The notes beneath the pieces were generated by a model that was not told the origin of the DNA, searched no databases, and saw only the letters and a list, made by a program, of their open reading frames with translations. The position numbers were made by a program, and so were the translations under genes. This document shows, piece after piece, positions 25,033-33,582 of a DNA stretch of 64,000 bases. Numbering within the stretch: the stretch's first letter is position 1; every line of letters starts with the position of its first letter. Origin of the DNA: an uncultured Nitrosospira sp. (lineage in GTDB: Bacteria; Nitrospirota; Nitrospiria; Nitrospirales; Nitrospiraceae); contig CAADGK010000099.1 in assembly GCA_900696515.1 (NCBI GenBank), positions 97,514-161,513 of the forward strand, given 5' to 3'.

Positions 25033-25764
25033 ATGGATCCCGACAAGATTGAGCGTGTGTACACCTCCTATGCGGGGTTTTACGACAAAGTGTTTGGAAA
25101 AGTATTCCACGAGGGCCGCGAGTCGGCCATCCGGAATTTGGATGTGCAGCCGAATGAACAGATTCTTGAAGTCGGTGTCGGGACGGGATTGGCCCTTCCC
25201 ATGTACCCCCGTCATTGTCGCATCGTCGGTATCGATGTATCCGAAGGGATGTTGGCCAGGGCAAAGGAAAAGGCGGCGGCTCATCAGCTTGATCACGTCG
25301 AGTTACACCGCATGGATGCCGGTGCGATGCAATTCAATGATGACAGCTTCGATACGGTCGTTGCGGCCTATGTCGTCACGGCGGTGCCGGACTATCGAAA
25401 GGTCGTCAACGAGATGATTCGAGTCTGCCGTCCTGGCGGGCGGATTATCATGCTGAACCATTTCAGCAACGGCAACAAAGTGATCGCCGCCGTGGAAAAA
25501 GCACTTTCTCCCATCACGAAGCACCTGGGCTGGCGGACGGACTTGTCTCTCACGACCGTGTTGGAAGGCACGTCGCTCCACATTGCCAGGAACCAACGGG
25601 TGAATCCCTTGCGACTCTGGGCCTTGGTGGAATGCATCAACGGCAAGGGGCAGCAGATGAACGGGAACGGCACAGCGCACGCCACGTCAGGCTATGCCAG
25701 AGGGAACGGAACCGCTGCCTACTCCAACGGAAACGGGCGCTATTCTCCTGAGCACGCGCACTAA
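25033..25764 (+). CDS. PmtA-like phospholipid N-methyltransferase with Asn/Gly-rich tail
   Basis: The 243-residue product has a class I SAM fold: motif I ILEVGVGTGLALPMYP near residues 43-58, an acidic IVGIDVSEGML, then DTVVAAYVVTAVPD and PGGRIIMLNHF. The GVGTGLALPMYP form is characteristic of Rhodobacter-type PmtA, which makes phosphatidylcholine from phosphatidylethanolamine. GGAGG precedes the ATG by 5 bases. After about residue 205 there is a low-complexity tail of Asn, Gly, Ala and Tyr (MNGNGTAHAT, SNGNGRYSPEHAH), not a usual part of PmtA. Activity on a phospholipid is likely but unproven. Confidence 0.75.
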   Translation: MDPDKIERVYTSYAGFYDKVFGKVFHEGRESAIRNLDVQPNEQILEVGVGTGLALPMYPRHCRIVGIDVSEGMLARAKEKAAAHQLDHVELHRMDAGAMQFNDDSFDTVVAAYVVTAVPDYRKVVNEMIRVCRPGGRIIMLNHFSNGNKVIAAVEKALSPITKHLGWRTDLSLTTVLEGTSLHIARNQRVNPLRLWALVECINGKGQQMNGNGTAHATSGYARGNGTAAYSNGNGRYSPEHAH

Positions 25765-25781
25765 ACAGTGGTCGCCTTCCT

Positions 25782-26600
25782 CTAGCGCTCACGCCGCGAC
25801 CGGTGTTCCCGAACCAACCAACGCTCCCATTCTCGGCCGGGGATGATTGTCGTACCGACCAGGCAGTTGCCTGAAAAACATTGGGTGATCCGATCCGCCA
25901 GGACCTCCAGGATTCGGCTAAGCCTTCTGTCCTGAACGCCAAAGACTCTCAGCATCAGCCCAAAGCCTTGTCCTTCCGGAGGGCGATAGGCCATCGCCTG
26001 GACCAGATTGTCCTTGTTCACCGAAGGATCGTCTGCCGGTCTTAGGGCCCCTTCCCATTGCACCGCCGGATGAATCGCAACGGACCGTCCCGCGTCCTGC
26101 CACGTGCAGGGTAAGCCGGCCTGCTCCAACTCGTCCAATAGCCAGTGAATAGTGGGACCGTTGGCGTCAAGCCCTTGAAAGGTCCATCGGGCAAATTCGC
26201 CGGCTTCCTGGGCTGTGACAACCGGCAAAGTCAGTTCTTCCAGATGAGCCTCGTCGCAGACCACATAGAGCTCGCCCTGTGGATCGAACCAGAAGCGTAG
26301 CTTTCCCGCTTTGACTTCCGTATGGATCACGCTGAGCGAGGAACAGTCGATTCCGTCCTGTTCAAAGACCGAAAAGTCGGTCACGCCGGTCATGGTCAGT
26401 TTGGCGACCCGCGCAAGCCCTCGAATCTCGTAATGAATGGTTACGGCAATCGTCGTGCCGGCCGGGACCTCACGCGTTGATCCTTCGTCGAAGAGACGCC
26501 GCTTCACGATCCGCACTTCAGTCACATAACCGGCGCGAAACCCGCCCGTATGACCGATCAGCCATCGAAGGTCTTCTGCATGTTTGATGGTGCGGTCCAC
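25782..26600 (-). CDS. Hypothetical protein
   Basis: The 272-residue product (GTG start) has no signal peptide or membrane helix. An N-terminal beta-rich part (VPAGTTIAVTIHYEIRGLAR) is followed by a helical middle and a basic C-terminus (REWERWLVREHRSRRER). I recognise no family. It is 33 bases downstream of the SAM-methyltransferase-like gene on the same strand and converges on the PmtA-like gene. Confidence 0.6.
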   Translation of the reverse strand: MDRTIKHAEDLRWLIGHTGGFRAGYVTEVRIVKRRLFDEGSTREVPAGTTIAVTIHYEIRGLARVAKLTMTGVTDFSVFEQDGIDCSSLSVIHTEVKAGKLRFWFDPQGELYVVCDEAHLEELTLPVVTAQEAGEFARWTFQGLDANGPTIHWLLDELEQAGLPCTWQDAGRSVAIHPAVQWEGALRPADDPSVNKDNLVQAMAYRPPEGQGFGLMLRVFGVQDRRLSRILEVLADRITQCFSGNCLVGTTIIPGREWERWLVREHRSRRER

Positions 26601-26633
26601 AGGGGTAATTGTAGCGTAGGCCAGCGCGAACGG

Positions 26634-27491
26634 CTAGGCTGGTGAGCGTATCCAACAGGAGAGGACGGGGAGAGGAAGCCTCGGTCGCAGGCTCGATCGT
26701 AGCTCGCAGGATCCGCACGAGATCAAGCCGACCTTACCGCACCAGGAAGCCGCAATCGTTGCCTCCTCTCTTCCTTGGTTCACCATGAGGAACAACCCGT
26801 GCGGCTGAAGGTTTCGCGCAACTTGCGAGAAGAGGACCAGTGGTGAAAGAAGAGAAAGCGGCAGTCGCCAGGCCAGTACAGGAGCCGGTGTCACAAAGGG
26901 GTACCACGCCGTGATGATGTGGGCGGGGGAGCAGTAGCGGCGATAGTCCTGGACGTGAAATTCCGTGTTCGAAAGGTCCTGGATATAGCCCTGCGCGTAG
27001 TCATGGCGACTATATCCATTGATATACATCCGATGGCCTTCCACCTCGACGCCGATCAGCTTGGTCGGGCGAAAGAAGGTGTATAGAGTAGGTGCGTACC
27101 AAAAATTACTCGATCCGATGTCCTGTACGGTGCCACCGGTTGAACGGGGTAACCGTAAGGCTGACCACCCTTGATCGAGCAAATCAAGGTAATCATACTG
27201 TCGTAGGGCCGTCGCCTGGGTCGCCCGTTGTTCAAAGCGTATACGGAACCGGCGTTGGAGCGATGCAATCCGTTCATATTGGACTCCGCTCAGATCGTGC
27301 AGTTCCTCCGCCGGCCGTTCCCGATAGATTCCACGTGACCAGGCGAACCGCTCCCCAAGGTGGTACCAGAAGGCGTGATAGTGGGAGCGAACCCGCTGTT
27401 GAAACGAACCACGGAGAGAGGGGTCTGCTCCCTCGCCGGTGGAGGACGCCGCAAGCACGGAGTGATCTCTATCAGCTGCCGAAAGAGCCAT
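26634..27491 (-). CDS. Putative SAM-dependent methyltransferase-like protein
   Basis: The 285-residue product has a motif-I-like VQDIGSSNFWYAP near residue 122 and an acidic strand end LIGVEVEGHRMY, arranged as in class I methyltransferases, with a later FLMVNQG strand. The N-terminal 100 residues are charged helices. The C-terminal tail is unusually Ser/Leu/Arg-rich and may not be part of the domain. Function is unknown; assignment to methyltransferases is tentative. Confidence 0.55.
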   Translation of the reverse strand: MALSAADRDHSVLAASSTGEGADPSLRGSFQQRVRSHYHAFWYHLGERFAWSRGIYRERPAEELHDLSGVQYERIASLQRRFRIRFEQRATQATALRQYDYLDLLDQGWSALRLPRSTGGTVQDIGSSNFWYAPTLYTFFRPTKLIGVEVEGHRMYINGYSRHDYAQGYIQDLSNTEFHVQDYRRYCSPAHIITAWYPFVTPAPVLAWRLPLSLLSPLVLFSQVARNLQPHGLFLMVNQGREEATIAASWCGKVGLISCGSCELRSSLRPRLPLPVLSCWIRSPA

Positions 27492-27680
27492 GACAATTAC
27501 TTATCGGTCAATCTTCTGCAGGGCTGAAGGTGTGAATGGAGGATCATGGTGATTCCCCGGAAAGATACCGCTCATGCCGGCTCAATCATTTGGAGAGGAC
27601 TAACACAGGATGAAAGCACGGCTAGTCGTTGCTAAGACAGGAACGGGGCTGACCGGCACGATTCCGGTCAGGAGAGCAGT

Positions 27681-28604
27681 TTAACCCTTATCCGGTGGCG
27701 CGCTCGGTGACTGACTGAATCCAATCGTCAACCCATCCATTCGACCTGGAGCGAGGGCGACTCTCTTTTCGTCTATGGGCACCAGTGCACGCTGCTGGGT
27801 GATCGATGGAAGATCGGCACAGGCGAACTCAATCCCGAGGAGTCGGTTTCCCGCACCGGGATGAAATCGAAGCAGCGACCCCTTGCCGAATGAATGGACT
27901 GAGTCTGTGTTCAAATCCGGCCGATCCAGCAGTTGTCTCCAGCCGGCGAGGTTGGTCGACACCTCAATATCAACCCCTGCAACACCGGTAATGCCATAGG
28001 GGCCATGCTGTCGCACCTCCCGCCAGGTAGTCCTCAACTCGTTGATTCGTCCTTGATGGGGATTGCTGTGGTTGTCGCATAGAAAGACCAGGGAACTACC
28101 CAACAGCATCGAAAATGTCTTGGAACCTGCCTCAGTTCCAGCCATCCAGGTTCGGAGATTCGTCAGTGCTCGACCGACCCGGGTCTTGTCTCCCCCGGAT
28201 GGACCGAGCCAAAACGGTGCGCTTGGTTGACCATCCAAGAGGTTACGCAAGACGGTGAGGGTGGATTGCATCACAACAGGCGATTCGTAGTTCAGTGTCA
28301 GAGGTGGTGCATGCGACACCCTCCGAGAGGCTAGCCCTTTCACCGTTTCCCAAGTCGGTTTCCACGGTGCGAAGCCAAGGCCGTAGAACCATGTCCCAGG
28401 GAGCTCCGAGCCGGTGAAACGACCGATTTCAATCGTCATGTTACCTGCATACAGGCCACCTGACACGAGCAGGCCACAGTCGGCAAGCGGCCAGGCGACC
28501 GGTAAGCCGAATTCATGGCGAAAACGGGCAAACACTCGCTCTACGTCCTGTGCGTGAATCAGGATGCGATCGATCCCACGAATCAGCGGGTCCATGATGG
28601 CCAT
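27681..28604 (-). CDS. Glyoxalase/VOC-like domain protein
   Basis: The 307-residue product starts with a VOC-type module: IRGIDRILIHAQDVERVFAR, then FGLPVAWPLADCGLLVSGGL and GNMTIEIGRF. A second, diverged half contains GVAGVDIEVSTNLAGWRQLL. This two-module arrangement fits dioxygenase/glyoxalase-fold proteins, but the metal-binding residues are not evident. ATG 28604 is preferred to TTG 28613. It is a single gene with long gaps on both sides. Confidence 0.6.
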   Translation of the reverse strand: MAIMDPLIRGIDRILIHAQDVERVFARFRHEFGLPVAWPLADCGLLVSGGLYAGNMTIEIGRFTGSELPGTWFYGLGFAPWKPTWETVKGLASRRVSHAPPLTLNYESPVVMQSTLTVLRNLLDGQPSAPFWLGPSGGDKTRVGRALTNLRTWMAGTEAGSKTFSMLLGSSLVFLCDNHSNPHQGRINELRTTWREVRQHGPYGITGVAGVDIEVSTNLAGWRQLLDRPDLNTDSVHSFGKGSLLRFHPGAGNRLLGIEFACADLPSITQQRALVPIDEKRVALAPGRMDGLTIGFSQSPSAPPDKG

Positions 28605-28905
28605 ATGGGTCAACTACTCTACGGGAGAATGAGTAGAAAAGGAAGTCATGTCGATTGGTAGAGATGCTCCGAAGGCTCCAGACTCTTGTCACTTTCCGGA
28701 GGGTGACCTCATGATGAGTCCTTATATATGAGGAATGGAGATTTTGCACCAGTTGGCAGGTTGCCATTCAATGACGAGGACTAATCGTCCATCAGCTCCG
28801 GGCACGTGGGATGTTACAGACCTGCGGCCGTGATGCCAATGGCAAACGGGAATAGCCCGGCACCGGACTTGACGGAAGTCAGGTGGCTGTGCCAGTAAAA
28901 GGGCT
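28605..28905. other. Divergent intergenic region with a leader hairpin
   Basis: The gap lies between the VOC-like gene (minus) and the GATase gene (plus). A hairpin at 28861-28885 (CACC and GACTT pairing with AAGTC and GGTG, loop GACGG, one mismatch) ends 20 bases before the GATase ATG. The flanking sequence loosely recalls the 3' half of a cobalamin riboswitch, but the rest of the motif is missing. Confidence 0.35.
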
Positions 28906-29589
28906 ATGCGGGCAGTGTGTCTTCAGCATGTTCCCTTTGAAGGTCCCGGTGCCTTTGCCAAGGCTCTCGCCAAGCGCGGGGCCACTCTTGCCTCCCATCT
29001 CGTTCCGAAAGACGGACTTCCCCAAGATGCAGGTGATCTTCTGATCGTGATGGGTGGGCCGATGTCGGTCAACGATCCCGATACATGGATTGAAGAAGAG
29101 ACCGTCTTTATCCGATCTGTGCTTCAGGCGAATAAGCCGATCATTGGTGTCTGTCTCGGGAGTCAATTCATGGCCAAAGCGCTTGGTGCTACCGTGCGGT
29201 CGGGCAAGGCGCTCGAAATCGGCATGACCCCGGTTCGTCTCACTGATCCGGGGAAGAAAGACCCGGTGTTTGGGACTTGCCCTGAGACGTTCGACGTGTT
29301 CGAGTGGCACGGAGAGATCTTTGATTTACCCGATGATTGTGTCCCGTTGGTTAGCTCAGACATCGCCCCGCTCCAAGCATTCCGGTACAGCGCGCGAGCC
29401 TACGGGCTGCTTTTCCATCTCGAGATGGAAGAGGGAGGGATCGATTCCCTGTGCCGTGAGTGTGCGCCGGATGTGACGAAAGCGGGCTTTACCGCACAAC
29501 AGGTCAAGGCCACAGCCTTGCCACGGCTTCCGCAACTCCATGGCATGGCTGATCGGTTGATAGGGTATCTGCTCGGCGACGTACGTTGA
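28906..29589 (+). CDS. Class I glutamine amidotransferase-like protein
   Basis: The 227-residue product has the class I GATase triad region: nucleophile Cys in GVCLGSQFMAKALGA, with His-Glu supplied by EWHGEIF and the later GLLFHLEME. The start MRAVCLQHVPFEGPG is typical of stand-alone GuaA-N-like proteins (COG0518). No synthase partner is adjacent, so the ammonia acceptor is unknown; relatives can be gamma-glutamyl hydrolases. The ATG follows AAAAGGG by 2 bases. Confidence 0.85.
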   Translation: MRAVCLQHVPFEGPGAFAKALAKRGATLASHLVPKDGLPQDAGDLLIVMGGPMSVNDPDTWIEEETVFIRSVLQANKPIIGVCLGSQFMAKALGATVRSGKALEIGMTPVRLTDPGKKDPVFGTCPETFDVFEWHGEIFDLPDDCVPLVSSDIAPLQAFRYSARAYGLLFHLEMEEGGIDSLCRECAPDVTKAGFTAQQVKATALPRLPQLHGMADRLIGYLLGDVR

Positions 29590-29717
29590 TTGCGGCTGCG
29601 GCTCTGAAGTACTCTACACACCCCTGCAGTCAGCTGTCAGCTTTCAGCCATTAGACCTGGGACAGTTGCTGTGGGCTGATCGTTAAAGGCTGAATACTAT
29701 TCATGAAAGGAGCTTGA
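29590..29717. repeat. Imperfect palindromic spacer (CAGCTGTCAGC words)
   Basis: The spacer between two co-oriented genes contains CAGTCAGCTGTCAGCTTTCAGCC as overlapping words, answered further on by GGGCTGATCGTTAAAGGCTGA. The halves form an imperfect dyad. It resembles the other stutter spacers in this window in style but not in sequence. A terminator role is plausible. Confidence 0.4.
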
Positions 29718-29723
29718 TTGACC

Positions 29724-30899
29724 ATGGGTGGTTTCCCGATTGAAGTCGCGACACGTATTAAGACATTGCCGCCGTATCTCTTTGCGGCCATCGACAAGAT
29801 GAAGCAAGAGGCGATTGCCCGCGGGGTAGATATTATCAATCTCGGGATCGGTGATCCCGATTTGCCGACGCCAATGCCGATCATTGAGAGCTTGGCAAAG
29901 GCCGCCAAAGATCCAAAGCATCATCAGTATCCGTCCTATGAAGGCATGCTGTCGTTTAGGAAGGCCGTGGCGGGCTGGTATCAGCGTCGTTTTAGCGTCA
30001 CATTGGATCCGGCCAGCGAAGTCCTGACACTGATCGGCTCGAAGGAAGGTATCGGTCACATTCACCTCGCCTTTATCGATCCCGGCGATATCGTGCTGGT
30101 GCCCAGCCCTGGGTATCCGGTCTATCCGGTTGGAACAAGTTTTTGCGGCGGGCAGTCGCACATCATGCCGCTGACCAAAGCCAACGGCTTTCTGCCGGAT
30201 CTCACGGCGATCCCAAAGGACGTGGCGAAGAAGGCCAAGCTGATGTGGCTGAACTCACCGAACAATCCAACATCCGTCATCATGACGAAAGACTATTTCA
30301 AACGGGTCGTGGACTTTGCGCAGGAGCATCAGGTGATCGTGTGTCACGATGCGGCCTATTCCGAGATTTACTATGACGGGCGAAGGCCGACGAGTTTTAT
30401 GGAGGTCGATGGCGCCAAGGAGGTAGGAGTCGAATTCCACTCCCTCTCGAAGACGTATAACATGACTGGATGGCGCCTTGGCTTTGTCGTAGGCAACAAG
30501 GATGTCCTGGCCGGCCTTGGCAAGGTGAAGAGCAATTTGGACTCAGGTTGTTTTGAGGCCGTTCAAGAGGCGGGGATTACGGCGCTTGGTCTTGATGATG
30601 CGGTGACGGACGACCTGAGGAAAACGTATCAGGAGCGTCGAGATACCCTGGTCCCTGGCCTGAAGAAACTCGGCCTGGAGGTGGATCCTCCTCCCGCTGC
30701 GTTCTACGTTTGGGTGACGGTGCCCAAGGGTTATACATCGGCATCGTTTACGGCGCATCTGTTGGAAAAGGCCGGGATCGTGACGACGCCGGGCAACGGC
30801 TTCGGCGCACCTGGGGAAGGCTATGTCCGCATGACGGTCTGTACCACCAAAGAGCGTTTGGCCGAAGCAGTCGAGCGGATCAAGAAGGTGGGATTCTGA
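29724..30899 (+). CDS. dapL: LL-diaminopimelate aminotransferase
   Basis: DapL converts tetrahydrodipicolinate and glutamate directly to LL-diaminopimelate, bypassing the succinyl or acetyl branch of lysine synthesis. The 391-residue fold type I aminotransferase shows INLGIGDPDLPTP, the NSPNNPT motif, DAAYSEIYYDG and the PLP-lysine region FHSLSKTYNMTGWRLGF. The close match to the DapL subgroup and the absence of dapC, dapD and dapE near dapA-dapB support this call. AAAGGAG is well placed for TTG 29718 or ATG 29724. It is followed by folK. Confidence 0.87.
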   Translation: MGGFPIEVATRIKTLPPYLFAAIDKMKQEAIARGVDIINLGIGDPDLPTPMPIIESLAKAAKDPKHHQYPSYEGMLSFRKAVAGWYQRRFSVTLDPASEVLTLIGSKEGIGHIHLAFIDPGDIVLVPSPGYPVYPVGTSFCGGQSHIMPLTKANGFLPDLTAIPKDVAKKAKLMWLNSPNNPTSVIMTKDYFKRVVDFAQEHQVIVCHDAAYSEIYYDGRRPTSFMEVDGAKEVGVEFHSLSKTYNMTGWRLGFVVGNKDVLAGLGKVKSNLDSGCFEAVQEAGITALGLDDAVTDDLRKTYQERRDTLVPGLKKLGLEVDPPPAAFYVWVTVPKGYTSASFTAHLLEKAGIVTTPGNGFGAPGEGYVRMTVCTTKERLAEAVERIKKVGF

Positions 30900-30916
30900 A
30901 CCGGTGAGCAGTGAAT

Positions 30917-30965
30917 GGTAAGGGGTGAGGTGGAAATACAACGAATGGACCCCTCACTCCTTACC
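30917..30965. terminator. Imperfect 14-bp inverted repeat after dapL
   Basis: GGTAAGGGGTGAGG (30917-30930) and CCTCACTCCTTACC (30952-30965) pair at 13 of 14 positions over a 21-base loop, between dapL and folK. The stem is strong but has no T-run. It either ends dapL transcription or separates the two genes on one mRNA. Confidence 0.5.
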
Positions 30966-30983
30966 CCGTACACCTAACTGACT

Positions 30984-31535
30984 ATGGAGACTGTCTTCAT
31001 CGGATTCGGGTCGAATGTCGGAGATCGGGTAGACTATTGTGATCGGGCAGTGACGCTGCTCGGTCTCCTGCCCCATTCAAGACTGCAAGGCGTGTCGTTG
31101 CTCTATGAGACGGAGCCGGTTCGTGACCGGACTGATCCTGGGGAAGGCTGGTTTCTGAATGGGGTGGTGCAGCTGGAGACCGACATTGCCCCCCATAGCC
31201 TCGTCGCGATGCTCCAAGAAATCGAACGCGCACTTGGACGTGATGACGATCATCGGTCTGGTCCCCGCACCATGGACCTTGACATTCTCTTCTACGGAAC
31301 GCGGCAGATCGACGAACCGGGATTGACTATTCCGCACCCTCGATTGCATCAACGACGGTTTGTTCTCATGCCCTTGAACGAACTTGATCCGCTTTGGGTC
31401 CATCCGACGTTCAAGCAATCGGTGGATCAGTTACTGGCTGACACCAAAGACCAATCTCAGGTGAATCTGCTCTTTCCGCAACCTTCTACAAAATATGGTT
31501 CTCGACCGGCCTGCAGTGCGCAGCCTGAGTCATGA
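30984..31535 (+). CDS. folK: 2-amino-4-hydroxy-6-hydroxymethyldihydropteridine pyrophosphokinase
   Basis: FolK transfers pyrophosphate from ATP to hydroxymethyldihydropterin in folate synthesis. The 183-residue product shows IGFGSNVGDR near the N-terminus and the signature GPRTMDLDILFYG, with the Mg-binding aspartates, followed by IPHPRLHQRRFVLMPL. The stop overlaps the panC ATG (ATGA), so the two genes are translationally coupled. A short non-conserved tail of about 25 residues ends the protein. Confidence 0.95.
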   Translation: METVFIGFGSNVGDRVDYCDRAVTLLGLLPHSRLQGVSLLYETEPVRDRTDPGEGWFLNGVVQLETDIAPHSLVAMLQEIERALGRDDDHRSGPRTMDLDILFYGTRQIDEPGLTIPHPRLHQRRFVLMPLNELDPLWVHPTFKQSVDQLLADTKDQSQVNLLFPQPSTKYGSRPACSAQPES

Positions 31536-32392
31536 AGATCATTCGTTCACCTGCAGCCATGATTGCCTGGAGTGAGGCACTGAGGCGCGAAGGTGTCACG
31601 ATCGGGTTCGTCCCGACGATGGGCGCGCTGCATGAGGGGCATCGATCACTGATTCGTGAAGCACGGTTACAGTGTGATGCGCTGGTGGTCAGCATCTTCG
31701 TGAACCCCACCCAATTCGGGCCGCATGAAGATTTGGCCAAGTACCCTCGTCCCATCTCTCATGATCGGACGATCTGCCGGAAAGAAGGTGTCGATGTCTG
31801 TTTTGAGCCAACCGCCGAGGCAATGTATCCGGCTGGGTTTCAAACGACGGTGACTGTTCCGGCAGTTGCGCATCGATGGGAAGGGGAGGTCCGCCCACAT
31901 CACTTTGCCGGGGTTGCGACCGTGGTGACCAAACTTTTCGGAATGGTCCGACCGCACCGCGCTCTGTTTGGACAAAAAGATTTTCAACAATCGGTCTTGG
32001 TTCAACGACTGGTGAAGGATCTCAACCTCGGTGTTGATATTGTGGTCCGTCCGACCGTGCGTGAGCAGGATGGGTTGGCCATGAGCTCACGCAATATGTA
32101 TCTGTCGCCGGATGAGCGAGGGCGAGCGGTGACGCTCTACAAGAGCTTGCAGGCCGGTGCCAAGGTGATCAGGACAGGAGGGACGGATGCCAAGACTGTC
32201 CGGTCCGCGATGGCTCAGGTGATCACCCGAGAGTCGACCATCACGACCGACTATCTTACAGTGTGTGACCCGCTCACACTCGAGCCCGTAGCTTCCGTGC
32301 GCTCCCGAGTAGTGCTGCTTGGTGCCATACGACTTGGTTCCGTTCGTTTGATCGACAATCTCCTGGTCAATACTCCTCCCCAAAATTCATAG
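31532..32392 (+). CDS. panC: Pantothenate synthetase
   Basis: PanC condenses pantoate and beta-alanine using ATP. The HIGH-type motif is in FVPTMGALHEGHRSLI near residues 26-41, the GQKDFQQ and VVRPTVREQDGLAMSSRNMYLS (KMSKS-equivalent) segments follow, and the 286-residue length is typical. It is coupled to folK by a 4-base overlap, a frequent pairing of folate and pantothenate genes. Confidence 0.96.
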   Translation: MKIIRSPAAMIAWSEALRREGVTIGFVPTMGALHEGHRSLIREARLQCDALVVSIFVNPTQFGPHEDLAKYPRPISHDRTICRKEGVDVCFEPTAEAMYPAGFQTTVTVPAVAHRWEGEVRPHHFAGVATVVTKLFGMVRPHRALFGQKDFQQSVLVQRLVKDLNLGVDIVVRPTVREQDGLAMSSRNMYLSPDERGRAVTLYKSLQAGAKVIRTGGTDAKTVRSAMAQVITRESTITTDYLTVCDPLTLEPVASVRSRVVLLGAIRLGSVRLIDNLLVNTPPQNS

Positions 32393-32638
32393 GCGATACA
32401 TCGCGTAGAATTTGATAGATCTCTATCTATGCTGGGAGGATCAGGGCGGTGAAAGTCCTTGAGCAATTCGACCGCCACAAACGGTTGATGGGAAAGCATA
32501 TTTCTCCTGTGAGCCGCTGCGAGTGGCCTATAACAGATGTTTGCAGACTGTCCTATGTGATTCTAGCTCGATTAAGGGAGGGATAAAAGGCAGACATCTG
32601 GCCAACAAGCCTCGTACACGATCAGCTGTTATAGTCCA
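32393..32638. other. Structured 246-base spacer between convergent genes
   Basis: Several perfect short dyads lie here: ATAGAT/ATCTAT (about 32415-32430), GGCGGT (32445-32450) with ACCGCC (32471-32476), and CTATAACAG (32528-32536) with CTGTTATAG (32626-32634). No ORF is supported. It could be a long terminator region or an unannotated small RNA. Confidence 0.3.
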
Positions 32639-33151
32639 CTAGGCGAAGAGGTTTTGATGAAGGCTCTGCCCTACGAGCAGGCTGAGGATCACTTGGCTGA
32701 GGCGGTGTTTATCATCCGTGACCATTTCCAGGAACCGAATGCCCATGGATTCCGGCCGGGATGAGCATACCATGGCGGTTCCAATCTTTATCGGCTCTTC
32801 GTCGGAGGCCGGCTTGATCACAAGCTCAATGAACGTCCCTTGCGGGAGGTTCGTCGTGGTTTCGAGGGTGCATCCACCCATGGAGATATCCGTCACACGA
32901 TGGTCCATCCGCACCGCGTTGTTCGCGAGCAGATTGGCACGAAACGACACCGGAAGACGTTCATATTGACGGCGATCGGTGAGGGAGGTTTCAGCAGGGA
33001 CGTGATTTCTGAAGACGCGAAAACGTGTTGTGCACAGCTGGCATCGGAAGGGAACGTATTTGAAGCGAGTGAGGACCCGCCCTATGGCGCCTTCGTCGGG
33101 GATCACTCGAACGAAGGGTGTTCCGCAATTCGGACAGTGTAGATCTTTCAT
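32639..33151 (-). CDS. PilZ-domain protein with N-terminal zinc ribbon
   Basis: The 170-residue product starts with a zinc ribbon (CPNC near residue 6, CQLC near residue 38) and continues as a PilZ domain. The c-di-GMP contacts are present: RRQYERLP (RxxxR) and DISMGGC (D/NxSxxG). It therefore probably binds c-di-GMP. Its start overlaps the MazG-like stop by 4 bases, placing it third in the rmuC operon. The output is unknown. Confidence 0.85.
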   Translation of the reverse strand: MKDLHCPNCGTPFVRVIPDEGAIGRVLTRFKYVPFRCQLCTTRFRVFRNHVPAETSLTDRRQYERLPVSFRANLLANNAVRMDHRVTDISMGGCTLETTTNLPQGTFIELVIKPASDEEPIKIGTAMVCSSRPESMGIRFLEMVTDDKHRLSQVILSLLVGQSLHQNLFA

Positions 33152-33582
33152 GAACTCCGAGGAGCACCGGCGGCAGCTGCATGATCACATGGCTGCTCCG
33201 CCAACGCCTGCTCCTGCTGTGCCTCCAGAATTGAGACGATATCAGCGGGTGAGTAGGTAGGGGGCTTCACCCATTTCCCATCCGCCCGCTTGTATCCACC
33301 GACTTTACTCAGATTCGACCGATGCACTTCCTGGAAAATCGGTTCCATATCAATTCCATATGAAACTGCGGTGCCGTAGGTCACATAGAGCAGGTCTGCC
33401 ATTTCTTTCGCAACGGCAGCCAAGTCTCCACTTGCCATGGCCTCTTTCAATTCGTCAAACTCTTCCTGAATCAGCCGGAGGCGAAGGCGTTTCGTGTCCT
33501 CATCCATCTGTGTCGGGGCAGCCTGCACCACAATCTCAAATTTATGGTGAAACGCTTCAACCATGGCCTGTTCGCTGGTCAT
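33148..33582 (-). CDS. MazG/HisE-like NTP pyrophosphohydrolase
   Basis: The 144-residue all-helical protein has the dimetal EExxE-type motifs of this superfamily: LIQEEFDELKEAM and AKEMADLLYVTYG, with a following VHRSNLSKVGGYKRADGKW. Such enzymes hydrolyse (d)NTPs or phosphoribosyl-ATP-like substrates. The C-terminus is Ala/Gln-rich and variable. It overlaps rmuC and the PilZ gene by 4 bases on each side. Confidence 0.85.
   Translation of the reverse strand: MTSEQAMVEAFHHKFEIVVQAAPTQMDEDTKRLRLRLIQEEFDELKEAMASGDLAAVAKEMADLLYVTYGTAVSYGIDMEPIFQEVHRSNLSKVGGYKRADGKWVKPPTYSPADIVSILEAQQEQALAEQPCDHAAAAGAPRSS

Noticed and set aside
23893-25296. A 467-codon minus-strand open frame
   Set aside because: It overlaps three better-supported genes (23758, 24123, 25033) in other frames, is rich in Arg, His and Pro as in antisense shadows, and has no domain.
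28780-28905. A complete cobalamin riboswitch
   Set aside because: Only loose similarity to the 3' half is visible; the 5' core elements and a good B12 box are missing.
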